Source: Bacteroidota bacterium (GTDB lineage Bacteria > Bacteroidota > Bacteroidia > Chitinophagales > Chitinophagaceae). Taken from it: a stretch of DNA of 64,000 bases. A model generated the notes under the pieces. That model saw nothing but the letters and a program-made list of their open reading frames with translations. It was not told the DNA's origin and did not search any database. Numbering within the stretch: position 1 is the first letter of the stretch; every line of letters starts with the position of its first letter. A program made the translations under genes and the position numbers. Shown here piece after piece: positions 28,555 through 36,881 of the stretch. The DNA is taken from contig CANGUG010000001.1 in assembly GCA_947457075.1 (NCBI GenBank), positions 62,001-126,000 on the forward strand, given 5' to 3'.

Positions 28555-29198
28555 TTTTCATATAATTTTGAAATGAAGGCTATTTTTACCAGTCCTGCTA
28601 CATTTTTAACATCAAATAATTGCATCATTTTTGTTCGGTGCCCCTCAACGGTTCTTTTACTGTGGCCTAATTCAAAGGCGATTAATTTACTTGGGGCTTC
28701 TTGACAAATTCTAATTAATATATACTTATCGTAAGGAGATAATTGATATACCTTGTCGGCGATATGTAAATCTTCCATATTATTGGCAAGTGCTTCCACT
28801 TTAATGGCGATATCATTGCTGAAGAAAACTTTTTCTTTTCTTGCCATATCTATTCCTTTTAGCCATTCTTCTTTACTTACATTGCGAGAAACAATAACAG
28901 AAAAGCCATTTTCAATTAACTGAAAAAGTAAAAAATCATCATATTCATTTAACACGACCATCACTGGTATTTTGTTTTTTAGTATATCGACCCAATTTTT
29001 GTCTTTCACCTGAAAGCCATTGAACATCGCACTCTCAATGACTAAAACCATGGGTATCTCCTTTACCAAGATTTCATCCAATAAACTTAGCTTATCAATG
29101 ATTAGGGGAGACAAACTTTCCGCGTGTTTGTGAATTAACATGGCGCTGCCAAGGGCATAAACAGGCTGTTGATCACATATAATTACTTGACTGGTCAT
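28494..29198 (-). CDS. LuxR/NarL-type transcription regulator with degenerate receiver domain
   Basis: The 234-residue protein has a receiver-like N-terminal domain (about 1-125) and a C-terminal LuxR-type helix-turn-helix (about 165-225; LIAFELGHSKRTVEGHRTKM). The receiver has lost its key residues: E55 replaces the phosphoacceptor Asp (VLVIESAM), the first acidic pair is D-Q, and the Thr and Lys switch positions are changed. It is therefore probably not controlled by phosphorylation and may bind a ligand or partner. It is divergent from the two ATP-grasp genes and could regulate them through repeats in the intergenic region. No histidine kinase gene is adjacent. Confidence 0.8.
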   Translation of the reverse strand: MTSQVIICDQQPVYALGSAMLIHKHAESLSPLIIDKLSLLDEILVKEIPMVLVIESAMFNGFQVKDKNWVDILKNKIPVMVVLNEYDDFLLFQLIENGFSVIVSRNVSKEEWLKGIDMARKEKVFFSNDIAIKVEALANNMEDLHIADKVYQLSPYDKYILIRICQEAPSKLIAFELGHSKRTVEGHRTKMMQLFDVKNVAGLVKIAFISKLYENYLSNPGLYDITLCAKTSSL

Positions 29199-29347
29199 AA
29201 AACAATTTTAATGTATTAAAACAAGGAAATAATTTGTAATAAATTGATATACAGTGTACTATCCTTTTTGAATGGTATATATTTATATGGCAAATAACCC
29301 TAACTGCTATATCCTACAAAGACTTTAGCGCAACTATATGCATAGCA

Positions 29348-29375
29348 TTATCCTAGTGACTAAATAATAGGATAA
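29348..29375. promoter_or_regulatory. Inverted repeat, possible operator between regulator and ATP-grasp genes
   Basis: The perfect 8-base arms TTATCCTA and TAGGATAA are separated by 12 bases. The half-site TATCCT also occurs at 29260-29265 and 29310-29315 in the same intergenic stretch. LuxR-type regulators commonly bind such dyads; assignment to the adjacent regulator is inference. Confidence 0.35.
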
Positions 29376-29443
29376 ATAAATGGTGATTGTGATATCTTTT
29401 TATAACTTCAAACAATCTATTACTAACCCCTTTCACGAAAGCG

Positions 29444-30562
29444 TTGACAGCACTAAGAAATTTATTTTACCCTTTTGTCCCTGTTGGACATTTAAAAGTT
29501 TGGGTATTGGCACCAGCACTAAATAATCCGGATCCAAACTTGGCTTATTACTATGACTTTAGTCAAAGCATTGAAGAATACACTCAAGTATTTTCTGAAA
29601 TTGATATTCCTTGGAAATGGCAGCCTGTTACTTTAAACAATTACAAACAAATTGTTCATGAAATTTACAATGAGCAACAAAAAGGAAAGTGTTTTCCTGT
29701 AGTACTCAACTTATGTGATGGGGATGAAATAAATGGAGCACCCGGCATTTCGGTTATTAAAGCATTAGATGAAAAAAATATTGTGTACACTGGAGCAGAT
29801 ACTTTTTTTTACGAAATTACCACTTCTAAAATTCCCATGAAACAGGCTTTTGATGAAGCTAATGTAAGTACTCCTAAATGGGAGGCTATTTTAGGTGAAC
29901 AAATTGACCCTAGTTCCTTGTTACATAATTTAGGTACGCCCATTATTGTAAAGCCAGCAGTATCTGGCGGTAGCTTAGGAGTAGGAGTGAAAAATGTGGT
30001 GGATACAGCTGACGCCTTAAGTACACAGGTAAAAAAAATGTTTGAGGGTTATAGGGGTTGGGATTTAGCTGGACAGGGAATTATTGCAGAATCTTTTATT
30101 GACGGACCGGAATACACTATTATGATTGTGGGTAGTCATCAGCGACCTGAGGCTGCTAAAATATTCCCGCCCGTTGAGCGCGTATTTCATGCTTCCTTGC
30201 CTGCCAAAGAAAAATTTTTATCTTTTGATAGGCTCTGGGAAATTTATGAAGAAGAAACGCCAATGCCTGCAGAAGAAAATTTTTATGAATATGCGTTTAA
30301 TCAAAATGAGCAGCAAATTGAAATTCAAAAAATAGCATGGGATGCATATGTGGCAGTAGGAGGCACTGGATATACTAGAGTAGATGTAAGGGTTGATGCG
30401 CAAACAAGGATTCCTTATGTGTTAGAGGTAAATGCACAATGTGGAATAAGTAAGGACGAAAATTTTACTTCAATTGGTGCTATTTTAAGATACGCTAACC
30501 AAAGTTTCACTGAATTGGTTATTTATATTATTAATGATGCATTTGCTCGAAGAAGAAAATAA
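29444..30562 (+). CDS. D-Ala-D-Ala ligase-like ATP-grasp enzyme
   Basis: The 372-residue protein belongs to the D-Ala-D-Ala ligase-like ATP-grasp superfamily. IVKPAVSGGSLGVGV is the flexible ATP-binding loop, ESFIDGPEYTIMI the adenine-proximal strand and YTRVDVRVD / VLEVNAQCGIS the metal-binding Asp, Glu and Asn residues. It lacks close Ddl hallmarks in the N-terminal third, and the window has no other peptidoglycan gene here, so it is probably an amidoligase for a different substrate. The start is TTG at 29444; an in-frame stop lies at 29390 and there is no ATG in the first 39 codons. It is followed after 8 bases by a second ATP-grasp gene fused to a SET domain. Confidence 0.8.
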   Translation: MTALRNLFYPFVPVGHLKVWVLAPALNNPDPNLAYYYDFSQSIEEYTQVFSEIDIPWKWQPVTLNNYKQIVHEIYNEQQKGKCFPVVLNLCDGDEINGAPGISVIKALDEKNIVYTGADTFFYEITTSKIPMKQAFDEANVSTPKWEAILGEQIDPSSLLHNLGTPIIVKPAVSGGSLGVGVKNVVDTADALSTQVKKMFEGYRGWDLAGQGIIAESFIDGPEYTIMIVGSHQRPEAAKIFPPVERVFHASLPAKEKFLSFDRLWEIYEEETPMPAEENFYEYAFNQNEQQIEIQKIAWDAYVAVGGTGYTRVDVRVDAQTRIPYVLEVNAQCGISKDENFTSIGAILRYANQSFTELVIYIINDAFARRRK

Positions 30563-30570
30563 ATACAATT

Positions 30571-32010
30571 ATGCACCCCCTGCCCATCCTTGGAAATCCT
30601 GCCAGCTTTAAAGATTTAAAAGTTTGTGTATTGCAACCCGATTATTCTACATCGGGAGTAGATTATCAATATTATGACCCGAAAAGAGATTTGACTACCA
30701 TTTTACCTGAAGCACAGGTTGACCATATTTTTTTAAATAAACTTACTACCTATCAGCAATTAAAAAAGCTAAAAGAAAAAGAGTATGATATTTTTGTAAA
30801 CTTATGCGAAGGTTATTTAGAATGGGAAGTCCCTTCAATTGATGTTATCACAAGTTTGGATTTATTAGAGCTTCCCTATACCGGACCTAGTGCCAATTTA
30901 TACGACCCTGCTAAAACAATTATGAAATACCTTGCGTTTTGCGAGGACGTTAAAACGCCGGCACATATTCTTATTGAAAGTTTAGAGGAACTCCATGAAT
31001 TACCTGGAAATTTACAATTTCCCCTTTTTGTAAAGCCTGCGAAAGCGGGTGATAGTTTAGGCGTGGATGATGCTAGTAAAGTAAATAACCTACAAGATTT
31101 ACGCATAAAAGTAAGTTCGATAGTACTAGCGTTTGGGGCAGCCTTGGTAGAGGAATATATTGAAGGAAGAGAATTTACTGTTTTAGTTTGTGCCAATGCA
31201 GACGGCAAAACCTGTACTAGATTCACTCCTGTTGAATATATTTTCCCTGAGGGTTTTTCATACAAAACCTATGCTTTAAAAACTTCGGAATTACATCCTA
31301 ATGCCAATGTGCCCGTAACAGATCCGCTATTAGCAAAAAAACTTGAAGACATTGCCGAACAAATATTTATGTCATTTAATGGTGTGGGTTATGGAAGAAT
31401 GGACTTTAGAATGAATGCAAAAGGAGAAATATTTTTTTTAGAAATTAATTTTACCTGTTCTGTTTTTTACGCTGCTGGGTATGAGGGTTCTGCGGACTAT
31501 ATATTACAACATGATGGTGCAGGACAAAGAGGTTTTCTTGAACGAATCATTATTGAAGGAATGGCAAGGTTTACAAGAAAACAAAAAAAATATACGATTA
31601 AAGGCAATGCAATTGCTGGATATGGTATGTATGCAAAATTTGATTTGCCTAAAGGAACTTTATTGTTTAAAGGCGAAGAAAAAGCACAGCGTATTGTTAC
31701 TAAAAAATACGTAGATGAAAATTGGGATGAAAGAGAAAAAAATTATTTCAGAAGATACGCTTATCCTATAGGCAATGATGTTTATATTTTATGGGCCTTA
31801 GAACCCGAAGAGTGGTCTCCTCAAAATCACCATTGTGATGCCAATTGTGAATATGAGGGATTAAACGTTTACACCAATAGGGCAATCAAAAAAGGGGAGG
31901 AACTTACTTTAGATTATGCGCGTTTTTTAGACGATACCATGGAGCCATTTGAATGTAGCTGCCAATCGCCCCTTTGTAGAAAAATGATTACAGGGAAAGC
32001 AAGAGAATAA
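30571..32010 (+). CDS. ATP-grasp amidoligase fused to a SET lysine-methyltransferase domain
   Basis: The 479-residue protein has two parts. Residues about 1-335 are a second D-Ala-D-Ala ligase-like ATP-grasp domain (FVKPAKAGDSLGV, VEEYIEGREFTVLV, YGRMDFRMN, FLEINFTCS). Residues about 340-470 are a complete SET domain: GYGMYAKFDLPKG (SAM-binding start), N419-H-H-C422-D-A-N425-C426 matching the NHxCxxN motif, GEELTLDYA with the catalytic Tyr, and a post-SET-like C462-S-C464-x4-C469 zinc cluster. SET enzymes methylate protein lysines with SAM. The fusion suggests coupled ligation and methylation of a peptide or amine. Substrates are unknown. No signal peptide. Confidence 0.82.
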   Translation: MHPLPILGNPASFKDLKVCVLQPDYSTSGVDYQYYDPKRDLTTILPEAQVDHIFLNKLTTYQQLKKLKEKEYDIFVNLCEGYLEWEVPSIDVITSLDLLELPYTGPSANLYDPAKTIMKYLAFCEDVKTPAHILIESLEELHELPGNLQFPLFVKPAKAGDSLGVDDASKVNNLQDLRIKVSSIVLAFGAALVEEYIEGREFTVLVCANADGKTCTRFTPVEYIFPEGFSYKTYALKTSELHPNANVPVTDPLLAKKLEDIAEQIFMSFNGVGYGRMDFRMNAKGEIFFLEINFTCSVFYAAGYEGSADYILQHDGAGQRGFLERIIIEGMARFTRKQKKYTIKGNAIAGYGMYAKFDLPKGTLLFKGEEKAQRIVTKKYVDENWDEREKNYFRRYAYPIGNDVYILWALEPEEWSPQNHHCDANCEYEGLNVYTNRAIKKGEELTLDYARFLDDTMEPFECSCQSPLCRKMITGKARE

Positions 32011-32019
32011 GATTGCTAT

Positions 32020-32361
32020 TTATAACTCTTCAATGCGCTTTGCTTTATCATCAATGACTAAATCGAAATTGGGCTTGGTGGGACCTCCATTGGGGCAATA
32101 GCCTGTAATTAAATCATTGAACTTACATCCCCAATTGTTTAATTGTGATAATGTCAGCTCCCTTAAATCACGCTTTGAACTTTCCCCTCTTCCCGTCCAA
32201 TAAGTAATATGCCAGCCCTCGTCATACAATTTATTAATCTTAGCAATATTGTCAAAATTAGGTGCCGCTAACTCGTACACTCTTTTGTCTGTATAAAAAC
32301 AAATTGTTTCGTCAATATCAATTAGCGCTTTTTTTGAACCAAACCTTTTAGACTCTATCAT
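32020..32361 (-). CDS. Small HAD-superfamily phosphatase
   Basis: The 113-residue protein has the HAD motifs: D15-x-D17 in LIDIDETIC (nucleophile and acid/base), YWTGRG (motif II Thr), basic KRDLREL region and VIDDKAKRI (motif IV acids). Only a minimal core without a cap is present, so a small or sugar-phosphate substrate is likely. It converges on the ATP-grasp-SET gene with a 9-base gap and has its own promoter-like TAAATTTG upstream. Function with the neighbours is uncertain. Confidence 0.75.
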   Translation of the reverse strand: MIESKRFGSKKALIDIDETICFYTDKRVYELAAPNFDNIAKINKLYDEGWHITYWTGRGESSKRDLRELTLSQLNNWGCKFNDLITGYCPNGGPTKPNFDLVIDDKAKRIEEL

Positions 32362-32387
32362 TGTTATTGTTTTAGATAATTATTATG

Positions 32388-32417
32388 CAAATTTAACTAT
32401 AATCCATAAATTACAAT
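32388..32417 (-). promoter_or_regulatory. Promoter of the HAD gene
   Basis: On the minus strand an exact TAAATTTG (32388-32395) lies about 18 bases downstream of an ATTG (32414-32417), matching the TTTG-N18/20-TAnnTTTG pattern. Its start would be about 20 bases from the ATG. Confidence 0.5.
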
Positions 32418-32437
32418 TCTCAATTATAAAATACATT

Positions 32438-34528
32438 ATGTATAGACATTCAGTACGACTATTATTACTGCTTTTGGCTTTGTTGAATCAAAGCTTAACG
32501 AAAGCTCAAATCAACAACAACCCTGCTATTGATGTAAATAAAATTACCATCGCAAGAGATTCCTTTGGAGTGCCTCATATTTTTGCACCCACCGATCCTG
32601 AAGTTGCTTATGGAGTTGCTTGGGCTCATGCCGAAGATGATTTTAAAACCATTCAAACATTAATGTTAACGGGAAAAGGGAAACTGTCCACCTATTTAGG
32701 TAAAAAAGGTGCTCCAGTAGATTTTGTGGTAGGGTTATTAAATACAAAAGCAATGGTGCAAACGCAAATTGGACAAATGGATCCAAAATTCATTGCGTTG
32801 GTGAAAGGATATTTAATGGGGCTGGAAGCTTATGCAAAAGCGCATCCAAAGGAAATACTCAATAAAAACGTGTTTCCTATTACTATTGAAGAGTATTTGT
32901 CTGCTACCGTATTTTCAGTGGCTGTTTTTTGTGGCGTAGATAAAACCTTACCCAAAATATTAAATGGAACGATTCCACAATTGGCTGGATTTACCGGAGA
33001 AGGGAGCAACACTTTTGCAATTCATTCAAGCAAATCAACAACAGGTGAAAATATGTTAGTGATTAATGCACACCAACCCATTGAAGGAGCAACCGCTTTT
33101 TATGAAGCACATGTGCAAAGTGAAGAAGGATGGAATATTTTAGGAGGATTGTTTCCAGGTGCCCCATTAATTTTTCATGGCGTTACACCCAATTTTGCTT
33201 GGGCGCACACTGTAAATTTTCAAGATAAAATAGATGTATTCCAATTACAAACCGATAAAGCACACCCTGGTGAGTACAAGGTAGATGACAATTGGCTGAA
33301 ATTAGAAAAACGAAAAATAAAATTAAATATAAAAGGCCTGCCTTTTCCTATTTATAAAACGGTGTATAATTCCATTTATGGGCCAACTGTTGCTACCCCT
33401 AAAGGCGATTATTTTTCAATGAGATTGCCTTCCTTAATGGATGCTGGCGCTATGCAACAATGGTATGGTATGAACAGGGCAACGAATTTCACCAGCTTCA
33501 AAAAAGCATTGGAACAAAATCATTTGCCGATGTTTAATATTATGTATGCCGATAATAAGGATACCATATTTTATATTTCAAATGGTAAAATGCCTTATCG
33601 TAATCCAGACACGGCCTATCATTGGAATAGCACGGTGCCGGGTAATACCATGGCTACTTTATGGACCAAGTTTAAACCTTTAAATGAATTGCCACAACAA
33701 CTTAATCCTCCAAGTGGCTATTTATTCAATACCAATCACTCCCCTTTTTTAGCAACGGATGAAGCGTTCAATTTAAATCCAAAAAATTATGATGTGAATG
33801 ATGGTTATGAAACCTATCACAACAACAGAAGCCGTCGTGCAAAAGATTTAATTGATCCACTTGCTAAAATTAGTTACGAGGACTTAAAGCGTATTAAGTT
33901 TGATAGAAGTTTACCCGCAAAAATTTTATTTCCTTATGGATATAATGCTGATTCAATGTTTTTAGTGAATGAAAATAATTATCCTGCACTAGCACCCATT
34001 ATTAGTACTTTAAAAAATTGGGATCATGCTGCTGTAGTAGATAGTAAAGGAGCTGCCATTTATAATATTGCTTATTATATAGTTCCACAAGTAATGGACG
34101 GAAGAAAAAATGATAAATTAACTATTCAAGAAGCAATAACTGTTTATCAAAAAATTGACGACTACCTTAAAAAATATTTTGGCCGTACGGATATCGTTTT
34201 AGGTGATTTACAAAAATTAGTTAGGGGAGACGAAAGTTGGCCACAAGGGGGTATGCCCGATGTATTAGCAGCAGTGATGAGTGAACCATATAAAGGCGGC
34301 ACAAGGAAAATGAATAGTGGAGATGCCTATATTAATATTGTGAAATTCCCAAGGGACGGAGGTTTACCGCATATTGAGTCCATAAATACATTTGGAGCAA
34401 GCATGCATAAGGATAGTCCACATTTTGCTGACCAAAGAGCAATGTATCAAAGCCAAACCTTAAAACCAATGACTTTGGACAAGAATGAAGTGATTAAAAA
34501 AGCAGAAAAAATATACCACCCACAGTAA
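32438..34528 (+). CDS. Penicillin acylase family hydrolase (second of three)
   Basis: The 696-residue protein has a signal peptide (ending TKAQ), RDSFGVPHIF in the alpha part and the processing site GEGSNTFAIHSSKS with S190 as the nucleophile. It shows the YGVAWAHAEDDF family element and an NHSPFLA block near the C-terminal half. It is shorter than the other two paralogues (776 and 809 residues) and not a recent duplicate. Substrate is unknown. It is divergent from the HAD gene and ends at a strong bidirectional hairpin shared with the nucleotide-sugar dehydrogenase. Confidence 0.88.
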   Translation: MYRHSVRLLLLLLALLNQSLTKAQINNNPAIDVNKITIARDSFGVPHIFAPTDPEVAYGVAWAHAEDDFKTIQTLMLTGKGKLSTYLGKKGAPVDFVVGLLNTKAMVQTQIGQMDPKFIALVKGYLMGLEAYAKAHPKEILNKNVFPITIEEYLSATVFSVAVFCGVDKTLPKILNGTIPQLAGFTGEGSNTFAIHSSKSTTGENMLVINAHQPIEGATAFYEAHVQSEEGWNILGGLFPGAPLIFHGVTPNFAWAHTVNFQDKIDVFQLQTDKAHPGEYKVDDNWLKLEKRKIKLNIKGLPFPIYKTVYNSIYGPTVATPKGDYFSMRLPSLMDAGAMQQWYGMNRATNFTSFKKALEQNHLPMFNIMYADNKDTIFYISNGKMPYRNPDTAYHWNSTVPGNTMATLWTKFKPLNELPQQLNPPSGYLFNTNHSPFLATDEAFNLNPKNYDVNDGYETYHNNRSRRAKDLIDPLAKISYEDLKRIKFDRSLPAKILFPYGYNADSMFLVNENNYPALAPIISTLKNWDHAAVVDSKGAAIYNIAYYIVPQVMDGRKNDKLTIQEAITVYQKIDDYLKKYFGRTDIVLGDLQKLVRGDESWPQGGMPDVLAAVMSEPYKGGTRKMNSGDAYINIVKFPRDGGLPHIESINTFGASMHKDSPHFADQRAMYQSQTLKPMTLDKNEVIKKAEKIYHPQ

Positions 34529-34560
34529 TTGAGTATTCAATTGCCATAAAGTACTTATTG

Positions 34561-34594
34561 AATAGTTACAGCCTAGCTGTAACTATTTTTTTAT
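34561..34594. terminator. Intrinsic terminator overlapping the 3' end of the dehydrogenase gene
   Basis: A 12-base-pair stem AATAGTTACAGC / GCTGTAACTATT with a CTA loop is followed by Ts on the plus strand. The minus-strand stop codon at 34566 lies inside the hairpin. Confidence 0.85.
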
Positions 34595-35834
34595 CTAAAA
34601 TTGCTTTGGTATCAAAAATAATTGCGTCATCGCTATTTTTGATACTTGCATAATTTAAAGATGTAAAAAAATGATGTGCCACTGTAATTACAATTGCATC
34701 ATATTTTTCTAATGTAGTGATTAATTCAATGCCATGTTGTTCTTTTACTTCAAGGGCATCTGCATAAGGATCAAACACTGTAATATCTATTTCCCTCTCT
34801 TTTAAAATATGATAAATATCAAATACTTTTGAATTTCTAATATCAGGGCAATTTTCTTTAAAGGTTACCCCCAGTAACAACACTTTCGCTCCCTTTACAG
34901 GTTTGTTGGCATTTGTTAATAAACGAATTAATTTATTGGCAATAAATCCACTCATTGCATCATTTACATTGCGTCCAGACAAAATAACCTGTGGGGTATG
35001 GCCTAGCTGGCTTGCTTTATGTGCCAAATAATAAGGATCTACACCAATACAATGGCCACCTACTAATCCTGGTTTAAAGGGCAAGAAATTCCATTTAGTC
35101 GCTGCTGCAGCTAAAACCTCATGAGTATCGATATTCATTTTATCAAAAATCAATGCCAATTCATTCACAAAAGAAATATTGATATCTCGCTGTGCATTTT
35201 CAATTGCTTTGGAAGCTTCTGCAATTTTTATACTACTTGCTAAATATGTTCCTGCAGAAATAATGCTGCTATATAAATGATTGATATAATCAGCAGCGGC
35301 TGGCGTAGAACCTGCGGTAACTTTTACAATCTTCGTTAAGGTATGAGTCGTATCCCCCGGATTAATCCGCTCGGGTGAATAGCCAACAAAAAAATCGGTA
35401 TTGAATACTAAGCCACTTGTATTAGCTAAAACCGGTACACAATCCTCTTCGGTACAACCGGGATATACAGTACTTTCATAAATTACGATATCCCCTTTTT
35501 TCAATAGCCCACCAATCATTTTAGTGGCAGTCAATAGGGGATGTAAATTAGGTTGCTTTTGTGCATCCACTGGTGTAGGTACTGTTACAATGTATATTTG
35601 ACAATGTCCTATATCCGACAATGCATGGGTAAAAGATAATTTTCCGGCATTTTGAATTTGCGTGGTACTGCATTGTAAAGTATCATCCAAGCCATTTACT
35701 AATGAAGCCACCCTTTTACTATTAATGTCAAATCCAACAACCGTATATTTTTCAGCAAAGGCAACAGCAAGCGGAAGGCCTACATAACCTAAACCTATAA
35801 TGGCAATTGTTGGATTATTATTGGAGAAGCTCAT
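34566..35834 (-). CDS. Nucleotide-sugar 6-dehydrogenase (UDP-GlcNAc/GalNAc or related)
   Basis: The 422-residue protein has a Rossmann NAD-binding start (IGLGYVGLPLAVAFAEK), the YSPERINPGD element, and GGHCIGVDPYYLA with the catalytic Cys for two-step oxidation of the sugar C6. KAIENAQRDINISF supplies the usual Lys and Asn. This fits the TviB/WbpA-type family making uronic acid nucleotide sugars for capsule or O-antigen. It is isolated: no glycosyltransferase or polysaccharide gene is in the window. The specific sugar cannot be decided. Confidence 0.9.
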   Translation of the reverse strand: MSFSNNNPTIAIIGLGYVGLPLAVAFAEKYTVVGFDINSKRVASLVNGLDDTLQCSTTQIQNAGKLSFTHALSDIGHCQIYIVTVPTPVDAQKQPNLHPLLTATKMIGGLLKKGDIVIYESTVYPGCTEEDCVPVLANTSGLVFNTDFFVGYSPERINPGDTTHTLTKIVKVTAGSTPAAADYINHLYSSIISAGTYLASSIKIAEASKAIENAQRDINISFVNELALIFDKMNIDTHEVLAAAATKWNFLPFKPGLVGGHCIGVDPYYLAHKASQLGHTPQVILSGRNVNDAMSGFIANKLIRLLTNANKPVKGAKVLLLGVTFKENCPDIRNSKVFDIYHILKEREIDITVFDPYADALEVKEQHGIELITTLEKYDAIVITVAHHFFTSLNYASIKNSDDAIIFDTKAILDKKIVTARL

Positions 35835-35858
35835 ATAAATCCAAAGGTAAAGGACAGA

Positions 35859-36746
35859 TTAATGATGTCCATATTTTTTTTCGCCCGCTGTAATGGCAAT
35901 AGTGAGTCTATTTTGCGCAGGGGGTAAGGGGCAGGTAGCAAATGCGGTAAAAGCACAGGGAGGATTATAGGCTTTATTGAAATCAATAAATGTATAGCCC
36001 GCTGCATCTGGCATTTCAACATCCATAAATCTACCTGATCCATAGGTTTGTTGGCCATTCGTTGCATCTGCAAAAGCAACAAAAAGGGTGTTTCCCCCTT
36101 CGTTAATAGCATCTAAGGTATAATCCACTCCATCTATATTAAAATGCAATTTTCCTGCTGTTTTTTTTGCCGTTATTTGTCCCAATACATTTGAAATCAT
36201 AATAAAATCCTGTACCGGTTTTTCTAATTTAGCTTTAACACGCCATTTACTTTGAATTTTAAAATACTCCAATCCTTTAAAGTTTTTTAATAAAGCGGCT
36301 TTATAATTTCTAAAACGAATCCCCATTTTATCTTCTCTTTTAATAACGACCCAATTATAATGTGACCAATCCATGGAAGCCGCATTTTCTGCAGCATTGA
36401 ATACAGTAATTGGATTTTCACCATTATATAAGTTCCCATTTATTTTAATCGCATTATTTTTATTGTTTTGCCAACTTACCGAATCACCTTCATACCTAAA
36501 AAAACCTAGTGTTGCGGGAAATTTTGGTTGATTATAATGTGCATGGGACCTTGGATCACTTCCAAAACTATTGACTCCTTTATGAAGCCAAAATAAGCCC
36601 TCTAAATTTAACCAGCTATCTGGTTGTTTTAAATAAGCAGCTCTTTTTACATGCCAATCCTGAATAGATTGAGTGTAAGGATCGTTTTGGCTATATCCGT
36701 TGATACATCCAACTAATAAATATAAAACAATCAAAAATCGATGCAT
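35859..36746 (-). CDS. DUF1684 family exported protein
   Basis: The 295-residue protein has a signal peptide (ending GYSQ) and the DUF1684 pattern: WHVKRAAYLKQPDSWLNLEG, an internal GRFMDVEMPD and a conserved FNKAYNPPCAFTAFATCPLP block with two Cys. The family is of unknown function. A perfect TATCTTTG promoter element (36773-36780, minus strand) lies about 26 bases upstream of the ATG. It is followed 24 bases later by the dehydrogenase gene and may be co-transcribed with it. Confidence 0.85.
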   Translation of the reverse strand: MHRFLIVLYLLVGCINGYSQNDPYTQSIQDWHVKRAAYLKQPDSWLNLEGLFWLHKGVNSFGSDPRSHAHYNQPKFPATLGFFRYEGDSVSWQNNKNNAIKINGNLYNGENPITVFNAAENAASMDWSHYNWVVIKREDKMGIRFRNYKAALLKNFKGLEYFKIQSKWRVKAKLEKPVQDFIMISNVLGQITAKKTAGKLHFNIDGVDYTLDAINEGGNTLFVAFADATNGQQTYGSGRFMDVEMPDAAGYTFIDFNKAYNPPCAFTAFATCPLPPAQNRLTIAITAGEKKYGHH

Positions 36747-36772
36747 ATAATGTGCTTTAGTCTTTCAAAAAT

Positions 36773-36780
36773 CAAAGATA
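36773..36780 (-). promoter_or_regulatory. Promoter element TATCTTTG for the DUF1684 gene
   Basis: An exact TAnnTTTG -7 box on the minus strand upstream of the DUF1684 start. It is one of several TATCTTTR elements seen before minus-strand genes in the window. Confidence 0.45.
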
Positions 36781-36881
36781 GTAAAAATATTAATAGTCTA
36801 TTATTTTAGTAGGATTATATATATTGAATTGCCACCGCTGACGATATGGATTTACTTAATATTTTGTACCTTGGAATGACT

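Noticed and set aside
29444..32010. Tandem D-Ala-D-Ala ligase-like genes as a vancomycin-resistance (VanA/VanH/VanX) cluster
   Set aside because: There is no VanH dehydrogenase, VanX dipeptidase or VanRS pair. The second protein is fused to SET, and the regulator's receiver is degenerate.
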